From positions 1-64,000 of the forward strand of contig JAKIUK010000007.1 in assembly GCA_021647585.1 (NCBI GenBank): a DNA stretch of 64,000 nucleotides, read 5' to 3'. Origin of the DNA: Methylococcaceae bacterium. Its GTDB lineage: Bacteria; Pseudomonadota; Gammaproteobacteria; Methylococcales; Methylomonadaceae. Positions 26,921-35,320 of the stretch are shown piece by piece (position 1 is the first letter of the stretch; each line of letters begins with the position of its first letter). Made by a program: the position numbers and the translations under genes. Below the pieces are notes generated by a model that was given only the letters and a program-made list of their open reading frames with translations, was not told the origin of the DNA and searched no databases.

Positions 26921-27132
26921 CCTAGAAAAATCAGTTGGATCACGGATTCTAGCACAAGATCTTGATTCCACAGCACTTCACAGAAAAGTGCTCCTGCTTT
27001 TTCTGCATTCACCACCTCCATGTGGTTCAAAAAAATGCCCACTTAACCTAATGGGTGAAGCTCAGATTTTTTTAAAACACTGTAAAACCAATATCTTACA
27101 CTATAATTTCGCGCCCAACTGATCTTTCTAGG
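26921..27132. mobile_element. MITE copy A, 212 bp
   Basis: Terminal inverted repeats of about 18 bp (CCTAGAAAAATCAGTTGG at the left, its near-inverse CCAACTGATCTTTCTAGG at the right) bound a non-coding element. TTTAA is directly repeated on both flanks as a target duplication. The same element, inverted and about 50 bp shorter, is at 51380-51541; the extra stretch in this copy is near 26980-27030. It has inserted exactly behind the tsaD stop and carries no gene. Confidence 0.82.
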
Positions 27133-27140
27133 TTTAATAT

Positions 27141-27713
27141 TTATTTCTCCTCTCCGGCTATTAATCTTTGAATATTAGTCCTATGTCTCCACAGTAATAT
27201 GACTGGAATTATTATAAAAACAGTCAGCAAATACTCATCACCCAAGATGAACCAGACATATGCCGGGGTCAAAACGGCTGCAACCAAGGCCGATAAAGAA
27301 GAAATTTTGCTGATTTTATAAACGATAATCCAGGTACCGAATACAACCACACCTAAAATCCAGCTCACCCCCAAAGAAACCCCCAAAGTTGTTGCAACTC
27401 CCTTTCCGCCTTTAAAAGCAAAAAAAACAGGATATAAATGACCCAAAAAAGCTGCAAAAACTACAAAAGACATTATCAATGTATCTACCCCCATTACTTT
27501 TGAAATTAATACTGGTAGTAACCCTTTTAAAGCATCTCCAACCAGGGTGATTGCCGCTGCCTTTTTTCCTCCAATTCTCATCACATTGGTTGCACCTGGA
27601 TTTCCAGACCCTTGTTCACGCGGATCATCCAATCCCATTAAACGACATACAATAATGGCACTGGATATTGACCCAATCAAATAGGCGGCAGGTACTAATA
27701 ACCACTCAATCAT
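27141..27713 (-). CDS. plsY: Acyl-phosphate glycerol-3-phosphate acyltransferase
   Basis: Integral inner-membrane enzyme that moves the acyl group from acyl-phosphate to glycerol 3-phosphate, first step of phospholipid synthesis with PlsX. The 190 residues have about five membrane helices and the three family motifs: GSGNPGATN (about 36-44), the middle HLYPVFFAFKGGKGVATTLG and the late LLWRHRTNIQRL. Divergent from folB; the tsaD-plsY-folB-folK neighbourhood is common in gammaproteobacteria. Confidence 0.95.
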   Translation of the reverse strand: MIEWLLVPAAYLIGSISSAIIVCRLMGLDDPREQGSGNPGATNVMRIGGKKAAAITLVGDALKGLLPVLISKVMGVDTLIMSFVVFAAFLGHLYPVFFAFKGGKGVATTLGVSLGVSWILGVVVFGTWIIVYKISKISSLSALVAAVLTPAYVWFILGDEYLLTVFIIIPVILLWRHRTNIQRLIAGEEK

Positions 27714-27800
27714 TTCACCCTCACTTAATCAACACTTGTATAGCAAAGACATTTCACTGATACTAATACTTTAAACGCAATATTTTAACCGGAATCACTG

Positions 27801-28154
27801 ATGGACATCATTTTTTTAGGCGGGCTCGAAGCAACGGCAATCATAGGCATCTATGACTGGGAAAGAGAAACCAAACAAACACTGGTTTTTGATATTGAAA
27901 TGGCGTTCGATATTAAAAAAGCTGCTGAAACAGATGATATTCAATACACACTAGACTACAAAACTGTTTCTGAGCGCGTTGTTTCTTTTGTTGAACAAAG
28001 CGAATTTTATCTAGTCGAAAAACTCATTGAAGAAGTAGCCCAGGTTATACTTGCTGAATTCAGTACACCCTGGGTGAAAATTTATTTAAATAAAAGAGGC
28101 GCTATAAGTCGAGCAAAAGATGTAGGCATCATTATCGAAAGAGGTGAGAAATAA
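27801..28154 (+). CDS. folB: Dihydroneopterin aldolase
   Basis: Cleaves 7,8-dihydroneopterin to 6-hydroxymethyl-dihydropterin in folate synthesis. The 117 residues show the family start (LGGLEATAIIGIYDWER), the LDYKTVSERV segment and the late RGAISRAKDVGIIIER. Only 3 bases separate it from folK, so the two are read and translated together. Confidence 0.95.
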   Translation: MDIIFLGGLEATAIIGIYDWERETKQTLVFDIEMAFDIKKAAETDDIQYTLDYKTVSERVVSFVEQSEFYLVEKLIEEVAQVILAEFSTPWVKIYLNKRGAISRAKDVGIIIERGEK

Positions 28155-28157
28155 CTC

Positions 28158-28649
28158 ATGCCCACTGGTTTTATTAGTATTGGTAGTAATATTGACAAAG
28201 AGATTCATATCCCTTCCAGCCTCAATGCGCTAACAAAACAATTTGGCAACTTAATCATCTCCAGCCTTTATGAAACTGAAGCCGTTGGCTTTGAGGGTGA
28301 TGATTTTCATAACTTGATTGTACAGTTTGACTCAACTCTAAAAGCCAAAGCCGTCGCAAAAACACTCAGACAAATAGAGCTTGATCACGGAAGAACCCGT
28401 GACAGTAGAAAATATGCTGCCAGAACTCTTGATCTAGACCTGATTCTTTTTGGAAATCTCATTATTAGTGATGGTCGCCTGCAAATACCCAGAGACGAAA
28501 TTGAACGCTATGCATTTGTGCTTGAACCTTTAGCCGAAATAGCCCCTGATTTCTTGCATCCAATAAGCCATAAGAGTTACGCGCAATTGTGGGGTGAATA
28601 TGATAAAAGCAATCTTAAACAACACAAACTACCCACAGATTTTTTATAA
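28158..28649 (+). CDS. folK: 2-amino-4-hydroxy-6-hydroxymethyldihydropteridine pyrophosphokinase
   Basis: Adds pyrophosphate to hydroxymethyl-dihydropterin, the step after FolB. The 163 residues start with the GFISIGSNI motif, followed by SSLYETEAVGF, and have the conserved DHGRTRDSRKYAARTLDLDL (about 75-94) that binds ATP and magnesium. Length is normal. Last gene of the folBK pair. Confidence 0.95.
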   Translation: MPTGFISIGSNIDKEIHIPSSLNALTKQFGNLIISSLYETEAVGFEGDDFHNLIVQFDSTLKAKAVAKTLRQIELDHGRTRDSRKYAARTLDLDLILFGNLIISDGRLQIPRDEIERYAFVLEPLAEIAPDFLHPISHKSYAQLWGEYDKSNLKQHKLPTDFL

Positions 28650-28686
28650 ATCGACCTAAGGGAGATGAAAATAAGCTAGTTTACCA

Positions 28687-29418
28687 CTAGCAAAACAAAG
28701 TACGCCCCCCATCCACTGAAATGATTTGCCCCGTTATGTAATTTGCATCTTCAATTAAAAAGTGCACGGCTTTTGCAATGTCTTCAACCCCACCAGTACA
28801 CTTCAATGCTACTCTTTGCAGTATTTCAGCTTTATCTAGCTCAGACAATTCATTTTCCGGCCACAAAACAGCTCCCGGGGAAATCCCATTAACTCTTATA
28901 TCGGGTCCAAACTCTTTTGCCAAAAACTTAGTCATGGCTGCTAGTCCTGCTTTAGTAATACTATACACAGGATAACCTTTTAACCCTCTCTCGGCATGAA
29001 TATCAATTATATTTATAATACAGCCTTTTTGAACAGATAATGCAGATGCTACTGCCTGAGACAGAAAAAAAGGAGCCTTTAGATTACTTCCTAACAACGC
29101 ATCCCAGTCTGACTCAGTAACCTCCCCCATCGCCTGTGGATAAAATGCTGATGCATTATTAATCAATACATCCAGCCCCCCCCAGGCTGATTCTGCTTCT
29201 TTAGCTAGCATTATTAACTCATCCATTTTTAGCAAATCAGCCTTAATCATTGTCACCGAACCCGGTCTGTTTTGATTTAATTCTTTATAAAGTGCCAACA
29301 CATCTTGCTTTGATGATCTATAGTTTAAAACAACGTTACAACCTTGATCATGCAGTAATCTAGCACAAGATGCACCAATGCGTTTTGCTGCTCCTGTTAT
29401 TAACACATTCTTTTTCAT
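28687..29418 (-). CDS. Pteridine reductase-like SDR (FolM type)
   Basis: A 243-residue short-chain dehydrogenase. It has the NADPH-binding TGAAKRIGASCARLL (about 8-22), NNASAF and the catalytic YSITKAG (Tyr about 158, Lys about 162). The TGAAxRIG opening and NYRSSKQD after the second strand are typical of pteridine reductases such as PTR1 and E. coli FolM, which reduce dihydrofolate or dihydrobiopterin/monapterin. Location beside folB and folK supports this. It is transcribed against them and divergent from the esterase gene. A general SDR role is the alternative. Confidence 0.8.
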   Translation of the reverse strand: MKKNVLITGAAKRIGASCARLLHDQGCNVVLNYRSSKQDVLALYKELNQNRPGSVTMIKADLLKMDELIMLAKEAESAWGGLDVLINNASAFYPQAMGEVTESDWDALLGSNLKAPFFLSQAVASALSVQKGCIINIIDIHAERGLKGYPVYSITKAGLAAMTKFLAKEFGPDIRVNGISPGAVLWPENELSELDKAEILQRVALKCTGGVEDIAKAVHFLIEDANYITGQIISVDGGRTLFC

Positions 29419-29436
29419 TATCTACACCCAAAAACC

Positions 29437-30042
29437 ATGAAGAAAGTATTTTTAGCCTTTGTTATTCTGTTCTTATTATCCTGCAATAAATCAGATCCCG
29501 TTTTTGAAAAACTGCCTGAAGATGCTGTTATTCTCGCATTTGGTGACAGCCTTACCTATGGAACAGGCGCATCTCAAAATGCTGATTATCCTCATATTTT
29601 AAGCACACTGAGCTCCCATCAAGTAATCAATGAAGGTATCCCTGGTGAAATAAGCCGCGATGGACTAAAACGATTACCTGATTTACTGGATGAATACCAA
29701 CCTGAATTACTGATTCTTATTCACGGAGGCAATGATATGCTGAGAAAAATACCGCAACAACAAACCAGTAACAACCTAAAACAAATGATAAATGTAGCCT
29801 ACCAGCGCAACATTAAAGTTGTTATGCTTGGCGTACCTGAATTCAATCTTTTTTCTCTGAACAGTGCTGAATTTTATCAGCAGCTTTCCGAAGAATATAA
29901 AGTCCCTGTTGATCTTGAAACATTGCCTAAAATCCTGAGTGATAATCACTTGAAATCTGACACCATTCATCCTAATGATGAGGGCTACAAATTATTAGCA
30001 GAATCCCTTTTCAATTTGTTAATCAATACGGGGGCTTTATAA
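29437..30042 (+). CDS. SGNH/GDSL-family esterase, lipoprotein
   Basis: A 201-residue hydrolase of the TesA/arylesterase type. A short lipoprotein signal (FLLSC, Cys about 16) suggests anchoring in the envelope. The four SGNH blocks are present: FGDSLTYGTG with the nucleophile Ser (about 37), a Gly in NEGIPGE, GGNDML with the Asn, and the DTIHPNDEGY pair carrying Asp and His. The substrate (acyl-CoA thioester, lysophospholipid or short ester) cannot be predicted. Confidence 0.88.
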   Translation: MKKVFLAFVILFLLSCNKSDPVFEKLPEDAVILAFGDSLTYGTGASQNADYPHILSTLSSHQVINEGIPGEISRDGLKRLPDLLDEYQPELLILIHGGNDMLRKIPQQQTSNNLKQMINVAYQRNIKVVMLGVPEFNLFSLNSAEFYQQLSEEYKVPVDLETLPKILSDNHLKSDTIHPNDEGYKLLAESLFNLLINTGAL

Positions 30043-30075
30043 CCTCTCCATTCATACAGCTTCTGAAAACCACAC

Positions 30076-30233
30076 CAACTTTGGTTTGATGGATATTACT
30101 TACTCCCCTTGTTCCCACGCTCTGCGTGGGAATGCAGTCTATGATGCTCCTACGTGACGGGACGCAGGAGCGCCCATGTATGAATTCCCACGGAGACCGT
30201 GGAACTAAGTTTTTATCCATCACAGCAAAGTTG
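30076..30233. repeat. Inverted-repeat element with TTCCCACGC hairpin core
   Basis: Outer arms CAACTTTGGTTTGATGGAT (30076-30094) and ATCCATCACAGCAAAGTTG (30215-30233) match in 16 of 19 positions when inverted. Inside is the palindrome TTCCCACGC-TCT-GCGTGGGAA (about 30112-30132) and a second GGGAC/CGTGGGA-type pairing. No coding content. A second element with the same outer arms follows 20 bases later. Confidence 0.65.
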
Positions 30234-30253
30234 CAAGAGTACTATTAGCCTGA

Positions 30254-30395
30254 CAACTTTGATTTGATGGATGGTGTTTCATTCCTCGAGATTTAAGGAT
30301 CTTTAGGCCGCAGTGCTTTAGCCTGCTTTTTCGGCAACCAAAGCAGGCTAAAGCACTGCGGCCCATTATGAGAGCAACCCATCAAACCAAAATTG
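30254..30395. repeat. Second element of the same family with a 24-bp perfect hairpin
   Basis: Outer arms at 30254-30272 and 30377-30395 are again 16/19 inverse and match the arms of the neighbouring element. The core is a perfect 24-bp stem (30306-30329 with 30340-30363) around a 10-base loop. It lies just after the tatC stop, so it would be transcribed at the end of the tat message and could act as a terminator or stabiliser, though no T-run follows. Confidence 0.7.
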
Positions 30396-30403
30396 TTAGA
30401 CCT

Positions 30404-31156
30404 CTAGTCTTTGACTGGCCTTACAAACAACCTGGAGCACAATAACCCAGACTCAAACAGTATCCAAATAGGTACCGCTAATAAAGTTTGTGAAATAGCA
30501 TCTGGCGGCGTTAAAAACATCCCCACAATAAATGCTCCCACAATGACATAAGGTCGTTTTTCCGCCAAATTTTGTGGCGTGGTCATCCCCGTCCAAACCA
30601 GAACAACAGTGATTATAGGCACTTCAAAAGACAGCCCAAAAGCAAAAAACAAAGTAAGAACAAAATCCAGATATTTGGCTATATCAGTCATCACAGCCAC
30701 ACCCTCAGGTGCTGCTGCAGTTAAAAAGCCAAATACCAAAGGAAATACCACAAAATAAGCAAATGCCACACCCAAATAAAACAATAAGGTACTAGCCATC
30801 AATAGAGGCAAAATCATTTTCTTTTCATGACTATACAAGCCTGGAGCAACAAATGCCCAGAAATGATACAAAATGACTGGCACCGAAAAAAAGATGGAGG
30901 CAACTAATGCTAATTTGAAGGGGGTAAAGAAAGGAGAAGCAACGTCAGTCGCTATCATGGTGCTATTTTCCGGCATATGCTGTAACAATGGGCCAGATAA
31001 AAAAGTATAAATTTCATTTGCATACGGAGCCGCACACAAAAACACGACCAGTACAAATAAAACGACTCGCAATAATCGTTTCCGCAGCTCAATTAAATGA
31101 CTAATAAAAGGCTGTTCATCAGATGCGGATTCCAATTCAGGCTCATTTTGGGTCAT
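30404..31156 (-). CDS. tatC: Sec-independent protein translocase TatC
   Basis: Core subunit of the twin-arginine translocase that recognises the RR signal. The 250 residues have six membrane helices and the family motifs HLIELRKRLLR (about 20-30), FFxPFK-like SPFFTPFKLAL (about 74-84) and the middle FGLSFEVPIITVVLV. It overlaps tatB by 14 bases. Last gene of a hisB...tatC leftward group. Confidence 0.97.
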   Translation of the reverse strand: MTQNEPELESASDEQPFISHLIELRKRLLRVVLFVLVVFLCAAPYANEIYTFLSGPLLQHMPENSTMIATDVASPFFTPFKLALVASIFFSVPVILYHFWAFVAPGLYSHEKKMILPLLMASTLLFYLGVAFAYFVVFPLVFGFLTAAAPEGVAVMTDIAKYLDFVLTLFFAFGLSFEVPIITVVLVWTGMTTPQNLAEKRPYVIVGAFIVGMFLTPPDAISQTLLAVPIWILFESGLLCSRLFVRPVKD

Positions 31157-31457
31157 CAGTATGCTGTAATTCTTCAGACAAAGATTTTATTGAAGACGAC
31201 ATCTTATCAACGGCATCAGAACCCTCTTCAAGCACATTTTTTAAATCTTCAACGCCAGGCTGTTGCTTAAGTATTTGACGCATTTCTTCAGCTTGCAGCT
31301 CTTCCTTTATCTCCAATTTAACTGCAGCAACCATATTCCGGGTTTTACCTATCCAGAAGCCAGCCACCCGTGCTGCTTTAGGCAATTTCTCAGGACCAAT
31401 TACCAATAAGCTAACCAACCCAATTAGACAAAGCTCCCAAAAACCTACATCAAACAT
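31143..31457 (-). CDS. tatB: Sec-independent protein translocase TatB
   Basis: Receptor partner of TatC. The 104 residues start MFDVGFWELCLIGLVSLLVI, followed by the GPEKLP hinge, and continue as an amphipathic helix and charged tail. The MFD start and the Glu in the membrane helix distinguish it from TatA. The gene lies 1 base after tatA. Confidence 0.96.
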   Translation of the reverse strand: MFDVGFWELCLIGLVSLLVIGPEKLPKAARVAGFWIGKTRNMVAAVKLEIKEELQAEEMRQILKQQPGVEDLKNVLEEGSDAVDKMSSSIKSLSEELQHTDDPK

Positions 31458-31458
31458 A

Positions 31459-31680
31459 CTATTTTTCAGACTTTTCTTGCTGTTCAGATGTCACTTCGCC
31501 ATCTATAGTATTGCTGTCTTCCTCTGAGATTTTCTTATCTTCACTACCTTCTTTAACTGCAGAACGAAAGCCTTTGATTGCACCACCTAAATCACCACCT
31601 AAATTACGTAAGCGCTTGGTTCCAAATAATACAATGACTATCGCCAGAATAATTAATAACTGTGTAACACTAATACCCAT
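31459..31680 (-). CDS. tatA: Sec-independent protein translocase TatA
   Basis: Pore-forming small subunit, 73 residues: one membrane helix (about 3-20), the FGTKRLRNLG hinge, amphipathic helix GGAIKGFRSAVKEG, and an acidic tail. Placement hisE-tatA-tatB-tatC is a common gammaproteobacterial order. Confidence 0.96.
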   Translation of the reverse strand: MGISVTQLLIILAIVIVLFGTKRLRNLGGDLGGAIKGFRSAVKEGSEDKKISEEDSNTIDGEVTSEQQEKSEK

Positions 31681-31716
31681 TTTTTACTCCAAACACATTC
31701 TTGAATCGATCTGGCT

Positions 31717-32034
31717 TTATTTACTACGCTGTGACTTTTCTTCCAGTCCCGACAAACCAAACCGGCGTTGCAATTCTTGCAATACATCATCAGGACCTAA
31801 ACCTTGATCCGCCAACATCACCATAGAATGAAACCACAGATCAGCTGTTTCGTATATTATCTGCTTTTTATCACCACCTTTTGCCGCAATCACTGTTTCG
31901 GTAGCTTCTTCACCTATTTTTTTTAAGATATGGTCCAATCCTTTGGCGTATAAACTTGCCACATAAGATTTGTCGGCTGATTCCTGTTTCCGTTGTTCGA
32001 GTATAACGGCTAATTGTTGTAATACATCACTCAT
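31717..32034 (-). CDS. hisE: Phosphoribosyl-ATP pyrophosphatase
   Basis: Second step of histidine synthesis: removes pyrophosphate from phosphoribosyl-ATP. The 105 residues have the MazG-like helical core KKIGEEATETVIAAKGGDK with the metal-binding Glu residues and YETADLWFHSMVMLAD. Here HisE and HisI are separate genes, not the fusion found in enterics. Confidence 0.95.
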   Translation of the reverse strand: MSDVLQQLAVILEQRKQESADKSYVASLYAKGLDHILKKIGEEATETVIAAKGGDKKQIIYETADLWFHSMVMLADQGLGPDDVLQELQRRFGLSGLEEKSQRSK

Positions 32035-32067
32035 TTATTATCTCTAAAATTTGGTAGGTCGGATAAT

Positions 32068-32454
32068 TTATTTATAAATTGTTTGAGGGTCTTTTAACAC
32101 AGGCTCTTTTGCTTGCCACTGCCCATCTACCAGGCTTCTATAAAAACAACTTTCTCTTCCTGTATGACAAGCAATCCCACCTACTTGCTCAATCTTAAGT
32201 AAAATCACATCCTCATCACAATCCAATTGTATATCAATGACTTTTTGTTGATGCCCAGATTCTTCACCCTTACGCCATAATCGCTGTCGAGAACGGGACC
32301 AATAAACAGCATAACCCTTTTCGACAGTAAGCCGTAAAGACTCCCGGTTCATCCAGGCAAACATAACAACTCTTCCAGTACTAGCCAGTTGAGCAATTAC
32401 TGGCACCAATCCATCGGCAGTCCAGCGCACTTCATCCAGCCAGGAATTGTTCAT
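32068..32454 (-). CDS. hisI: Phosphoribosyl-AMP cyclohydrolase
   Basis: Third step of histidine synthesis: opens the adenine ring of phosphoribosyl-AMP. The 128 residues contain VVMFAWMNRESLRLT, YWSRSRQRLWRKGEESGH, the metal site DCDED and the late HTGRESCFYR. A stand-alone HisI of normal length. The start overlaps the hisF stop by one base. Confidence 0.95.
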   Translation of the reverse strand: MNNSWLDEVRWTADGLVPVIAQLASTGRVVMFAWMNRESLRLTVEKGYAVYWSRSRQRLWRKGEESGHQQKVIDIQLDCDEDVILLKIEQVGGIACHTGRESCFYRSLVDGQWQAKEPVLKDPQTIYK

Positions 32455-33227
32455 TATAACCGCACTTCAATGCCACGATCTTGCATGTGTTGCTTGGCTT
32501 GCTCAATACTGTATTCTGCAAAATGAAAAATACTGGCCGCTAACACTGCATCTGCTTTACCTTCAATCACACCATCAGCTAAATGATCCAGATTGCCAAC
32601 CCCTCCCGAAGCAATAACAGGAACTGACACTGCCTCACTAATTGAACGAGTTAAGGCCAAATCAAAACCTTCCCGTGTTCCATCTCGGTCCATACTGGTT
32701 AATAGGATTTCTCCTGCACCAAAGCCAACCATTTTCACAGCCCACTCAACTGCATCAATTCCGGTTGGCTTACGCCCCCCATGAGTAAATATTTCCCAAC
32801 GCTCTGATTCATTTTCTGTACTGACTTTTTTGGCATCAATGGCAACAACAATACATTGAGAGCCGAATTTTTCGGCCGCTTCCCGTACAAATTCGGGCCT
32901 GAATACAGCCGCACTGTTAATACCAACTTTGTCTGCACCGGCGTTCAACATACACCGAATATCTTCCAGCTCTCTGATACCTCCACCGACGGTCAGCGGT
33001 ATAAAAACCTCACTTGCCACCTCTTCCACTACATGAACAATGGTATCTCTGTTATCACTAGTCGCAGTGATATCCAAGAAAGTAATTTCATCGGCACCTT
33101 CTCTATCATAACGTCTGGCTACTTCAACAGGATCTCCTGCATCGCGTATATCGACAAATTGAACACCTTTAACCACTCGGCCATTATCAACATCCAGGCA
33201 AGGAATAATTCGTTTAGCTAATCCCAT
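32454..33227 (-). CDS. hisF: Imidazole glycerol phosphate synthase, cyclase subunit
   Basis: (beta/alpha)8 barrel that uses ammonia from HisH to form imidazole glycerol phosphate and AICAR. The 257 residues begin LAKRIIPCLDVDNGRVVKGV, have catalytic Asp residues in that first strand and in LTSMDRDGTREGFD, and phosphate-binding GGVGNLDHL. Five bases separate it from hisA. Confidence 0.97.
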   Translation of the reverse strand: MGLAKRIIPCLDVDNGRVVKGVQFVDIRDAGDPVEVARRYDREGADEITFLDITATSDNRDTIVHVVEEVASEVFIPLTVGGGIRELEDIRCMLNAGADKVGINSAAVFRPEFVREAAEKFGSQCIVVAIDAKKVSTENESERWEIFTHGGRKPTGIDAVEWAVKMVGFGAGEILLTSMDRDGTREGFDLALTRSISEAVSVPVIASGGVGNLDHLADGVIEGKADAVLAASIFHFAEYSIEQAKQHMQDRGIEVRL

Positions 33228-33232
33228 ATATA

Positions 33233-33967
33233 TTAATCGTAGGTTAGTGCAATTTTTTCAGCTTCAGCAAAATTTAGCGTACCTTCATAAATCGCACGTC
33301 CAGTAATTGCTCCCATGATACCGTCTTCTGCAACCTTACCCAAGGCATGAATGTCATCCATATTAGTTATACCCCCCGATGCAATCACTGGGATATGAAT
33401 CGCCCGGGCTAGTTTAGCAGTAGCTTCCACATTGACTCCATTCATCATGCCGTCTCTGGAAATATCTGTATAAATTATGGCTTCAACACCATCCGCTTCA
33501 AACTGTTGCGCCAGATCAATCACATCGTGCCTGGAAAGTTTAGACCAGCCATCAATCGCAACTTTGCCATCTTTTGCATCCAAGCCAATAATAATATGTC
33601 CTGGAAACTCAACTGCAACATCACTAACAAAATGAGGTTCGGTGACGGCTTTGGTACCAATAATGACATATTTAACACCCGCATTTAGATAGCCTTGTAT
33701 GGTATCTTCATCACGAATCCCTCCACCTATTTGTACAGGCACGTCTGGAAATGCTTCCGCTATAGCATTAATAATACCTGCATTTTTTGGTTTCCCAGCG
33801 AATGCCCCATCCAAATCGACCAGATGAATGCGCCTTGCTCCCTGCTCTACCCATTTACCAGCAACAGCAACAGGATCATTAGAAAACACAGTATCATCTT
33901 CCATGCGTCCCTGGCGCAAACGAACACACTTTCCATCTTTTAAATCAATTGCAGGTATCAGCAACAT
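33233..33967 (-). CDS. hisA: ProFAR isomerase
   Basis: Amadori isomerase of histidine synthesis, a (beta/alpha)8 barrel related to HisF. The 244 residues begin LLIPAIDLKDGKCVRL with the catalytic Asp, have QIGGGIRDEDTI and IYTDISRDGMMNGVN with the second catalytic Asp (about 130), and the phosphate site ASGGITNMDDI. Normal length; between hisH and hisF. Confidence 0.97.
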   Translation of the reverse strand: MLLIPAIDLKDGKCVRLRQGRMEDDTVFSNDPVAVAGKWVEQGARRIHLVDLDGAFAGKPKNAGIINAIAEAFPDVPVQIGGGIRDEDTIQGYLNAGVKYVIIGTKAVTEPHFVSDVAVEFPGHIIIGLDAKDGKVAIDGWSKLSRHDVIDLAQQFEADGVEAIIYTDISRDGMMNGVNVEATAKLARAIHIPVIASGGITNMDDIHALGKVAEDGIMGAITGRAIYEGTLNFAEAEKIALTYD

Positions 33968-34021
33968 ATTCCAAGCTCACAATGGTTAAATAAATTCAGG
34001 TTTTAGTCAAACAAATGGTTT

Positions 34022-34663
34022 CTAGTCTTTTCCATCCCAGGATAAAAAGTTCTTTAACAACTGTAAACCAGCTGACTGACTTTTTTCTGGATGAAATTGT
34101 ACAGCAAAAATATTATCTTTTGCCAGCGCACTTGTAAATGGCCGTGGGTAATCAGTACTGGCGATACTATCTATCTCATTATCCGGCTTTATATAATAGC
34201 TGTGTACAAAATAAAACCGGCTATTTTGAGGGATGTCTTGCCATAACGGATGATTTTTATAAGTTACTTTGTTCCACCCCATATGAGGAATCTTTAAACG
34301 GTTGCCCTCATCATCTGTCAGATCCAAAGAAAAATGCTTAACATGCCCCTTAAAAACATCCAGACATACTGTATTATTATTTTCTTCACTATCCGTTAAC
34401 AAAGCCTGCATTCCTAGACAAATACCTAAAAATGGCTTAGTTTTAGCCACATCTTTTATGACTGAAGATAACCCCGAGTTATCCAAAGCCTGCATACAAT
34501 CTCTTATTGCCCCAACACCAGGAAATACAATACGATCTGCTAGCAATATGTCTGCAGCATCAGAGACTATTTGAACGTCAACATGTGGCGATGCATGCTG
34601 CAAAGCTTTTTCAATAGAATGCAGGTTTCCCATTCCATAATCGATAACTGCGACTGATGACAT
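34022..34663 (-). CDS. hisH: Imidazole glycerol phosphate synthase, glutaminase subunit
   Basis: Supplies ammonia to HisF. From the ATG at 34663 it has 213 residues: VAVIDYGMGNLHSIEKAL at the start, nucleophile Cys in GICLGMQALL (about 86) and the His/Glu pair in QFHPEKSQ. A longer frame reaches 34738 but would add 25 unrelated residues and overlap hisB, so the inner start was chosen; its Shine-Dalgarno is weak. Confidence 0.94.
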   Translation of the reverse strand: MSSVAVIDYGMGNLHSIEKALQHASPHVDVQIVSDAADILLADRIVFPGVGAIRDCMQALDNSGLSSVIKDVAKTKPFLGICLGMQALLTDSEENNNTVCLDVFKGHVKHFSLDLTDDEGNRLKIPHMGWNKVTYKNHPLWQDIPQNSRFYFVHSYYIKPDNEIDSIASTDYPRPFTSALAKDNIFAVQFHPEKSQSAGLQLLKNFLSWDGKD

Positions 34664-34688
34664 AGATATAAAAAGGTAAAAGGTAAAA

Positions 34689-35282
34689 TTATAGCGAACC
34701 CTTTGTGGATGGCATAATACCTGCCATTCTAGGATCACCCGTAATTGCCATTCTTATTGCTCTTCCAAAGGCTTTAAAAATGGTCTCCGCAATGTGATGT
34801 GCATTTGTCCCTTTCAGATTATCTATATGCAAAGACACACCGGCATGATTGACAAACCCTTGAAAGAACTCACGAAACAAATCAACATCAAATGCTCCTA
34901 TGCTAGATCTTGGGTAATCCACTTGATAAAACAAGCCGGGTCTGCCAGAAAAATCAATGACTACTCTGGATAAGGCTTCATCTAATGGAACATATGCATG
35001 ACCATAACGAACAATCCCTTTTTTATCACCCAACGCTTTTTTTAAAGCCTGCCCTAATGTAATACCAATATCCTCTACGGTATGATGAGCATCAATCTGC
35101 AAATCGCCTTTGGCATCAATATCCATATCTATCAGCCCATGCCTGGCCACCTGATCCAACATATGATCCAAAAAAGGAACACCGGTAAGAAAACTAGCTA
35201 ACCCAGAGCCATCCAGATTAACTTTAATTTTGATTTGAGTTTCGAGCGTATTTCGCTCAACTTCTGCAATACGTTGACTCAT
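34689..35282 (-). CDS. hisB: Imidazoleglycerol-phosphate dehydratase
   Basis: Dehydrates imidazole glycerol phosphate to imidazole acetol phosphate. The 197 residues are the stand-alone dehydratase, without the phosphatase domain found in enteric HisB. The manganese motifs are DAHHTVEDIGITLG (about 64-77) and the late AHHIAETIFKA, with FLDHMLDQVARHG between. First gene of the leftward his-tat group; hisG, hisD and hisC are not in the window. Confidence 0.96.
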   Translation of the reverse strand: MSQRIAEVERNTLETQIKIKVNLDGSGLASFLTGVPFLDHMLDQVARHGLIDMDIDAKGDLQIDAHHTVEDIGITLGQALKKALGDKKGIVRYGHAYVPLDEALSRVVIDFSGRPGLFYQVDYPRSSIGAFDVDLFREFFQGFVNHAGVSLHIDNLKGTNAHHIAETIFKAFGRAIRMAITGDPRMAGIMPSTKGSL

Positions 35283-35320
35283 TGATTTACAAATGTGTTT
35301 TTAAGTGATTTCATTTTACT

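Noticed and set aside
31511..31807. 98-residue rightward frame opposite tatA and hisE
   Set aside because: Shadow of two confirmed genes on the other strand.
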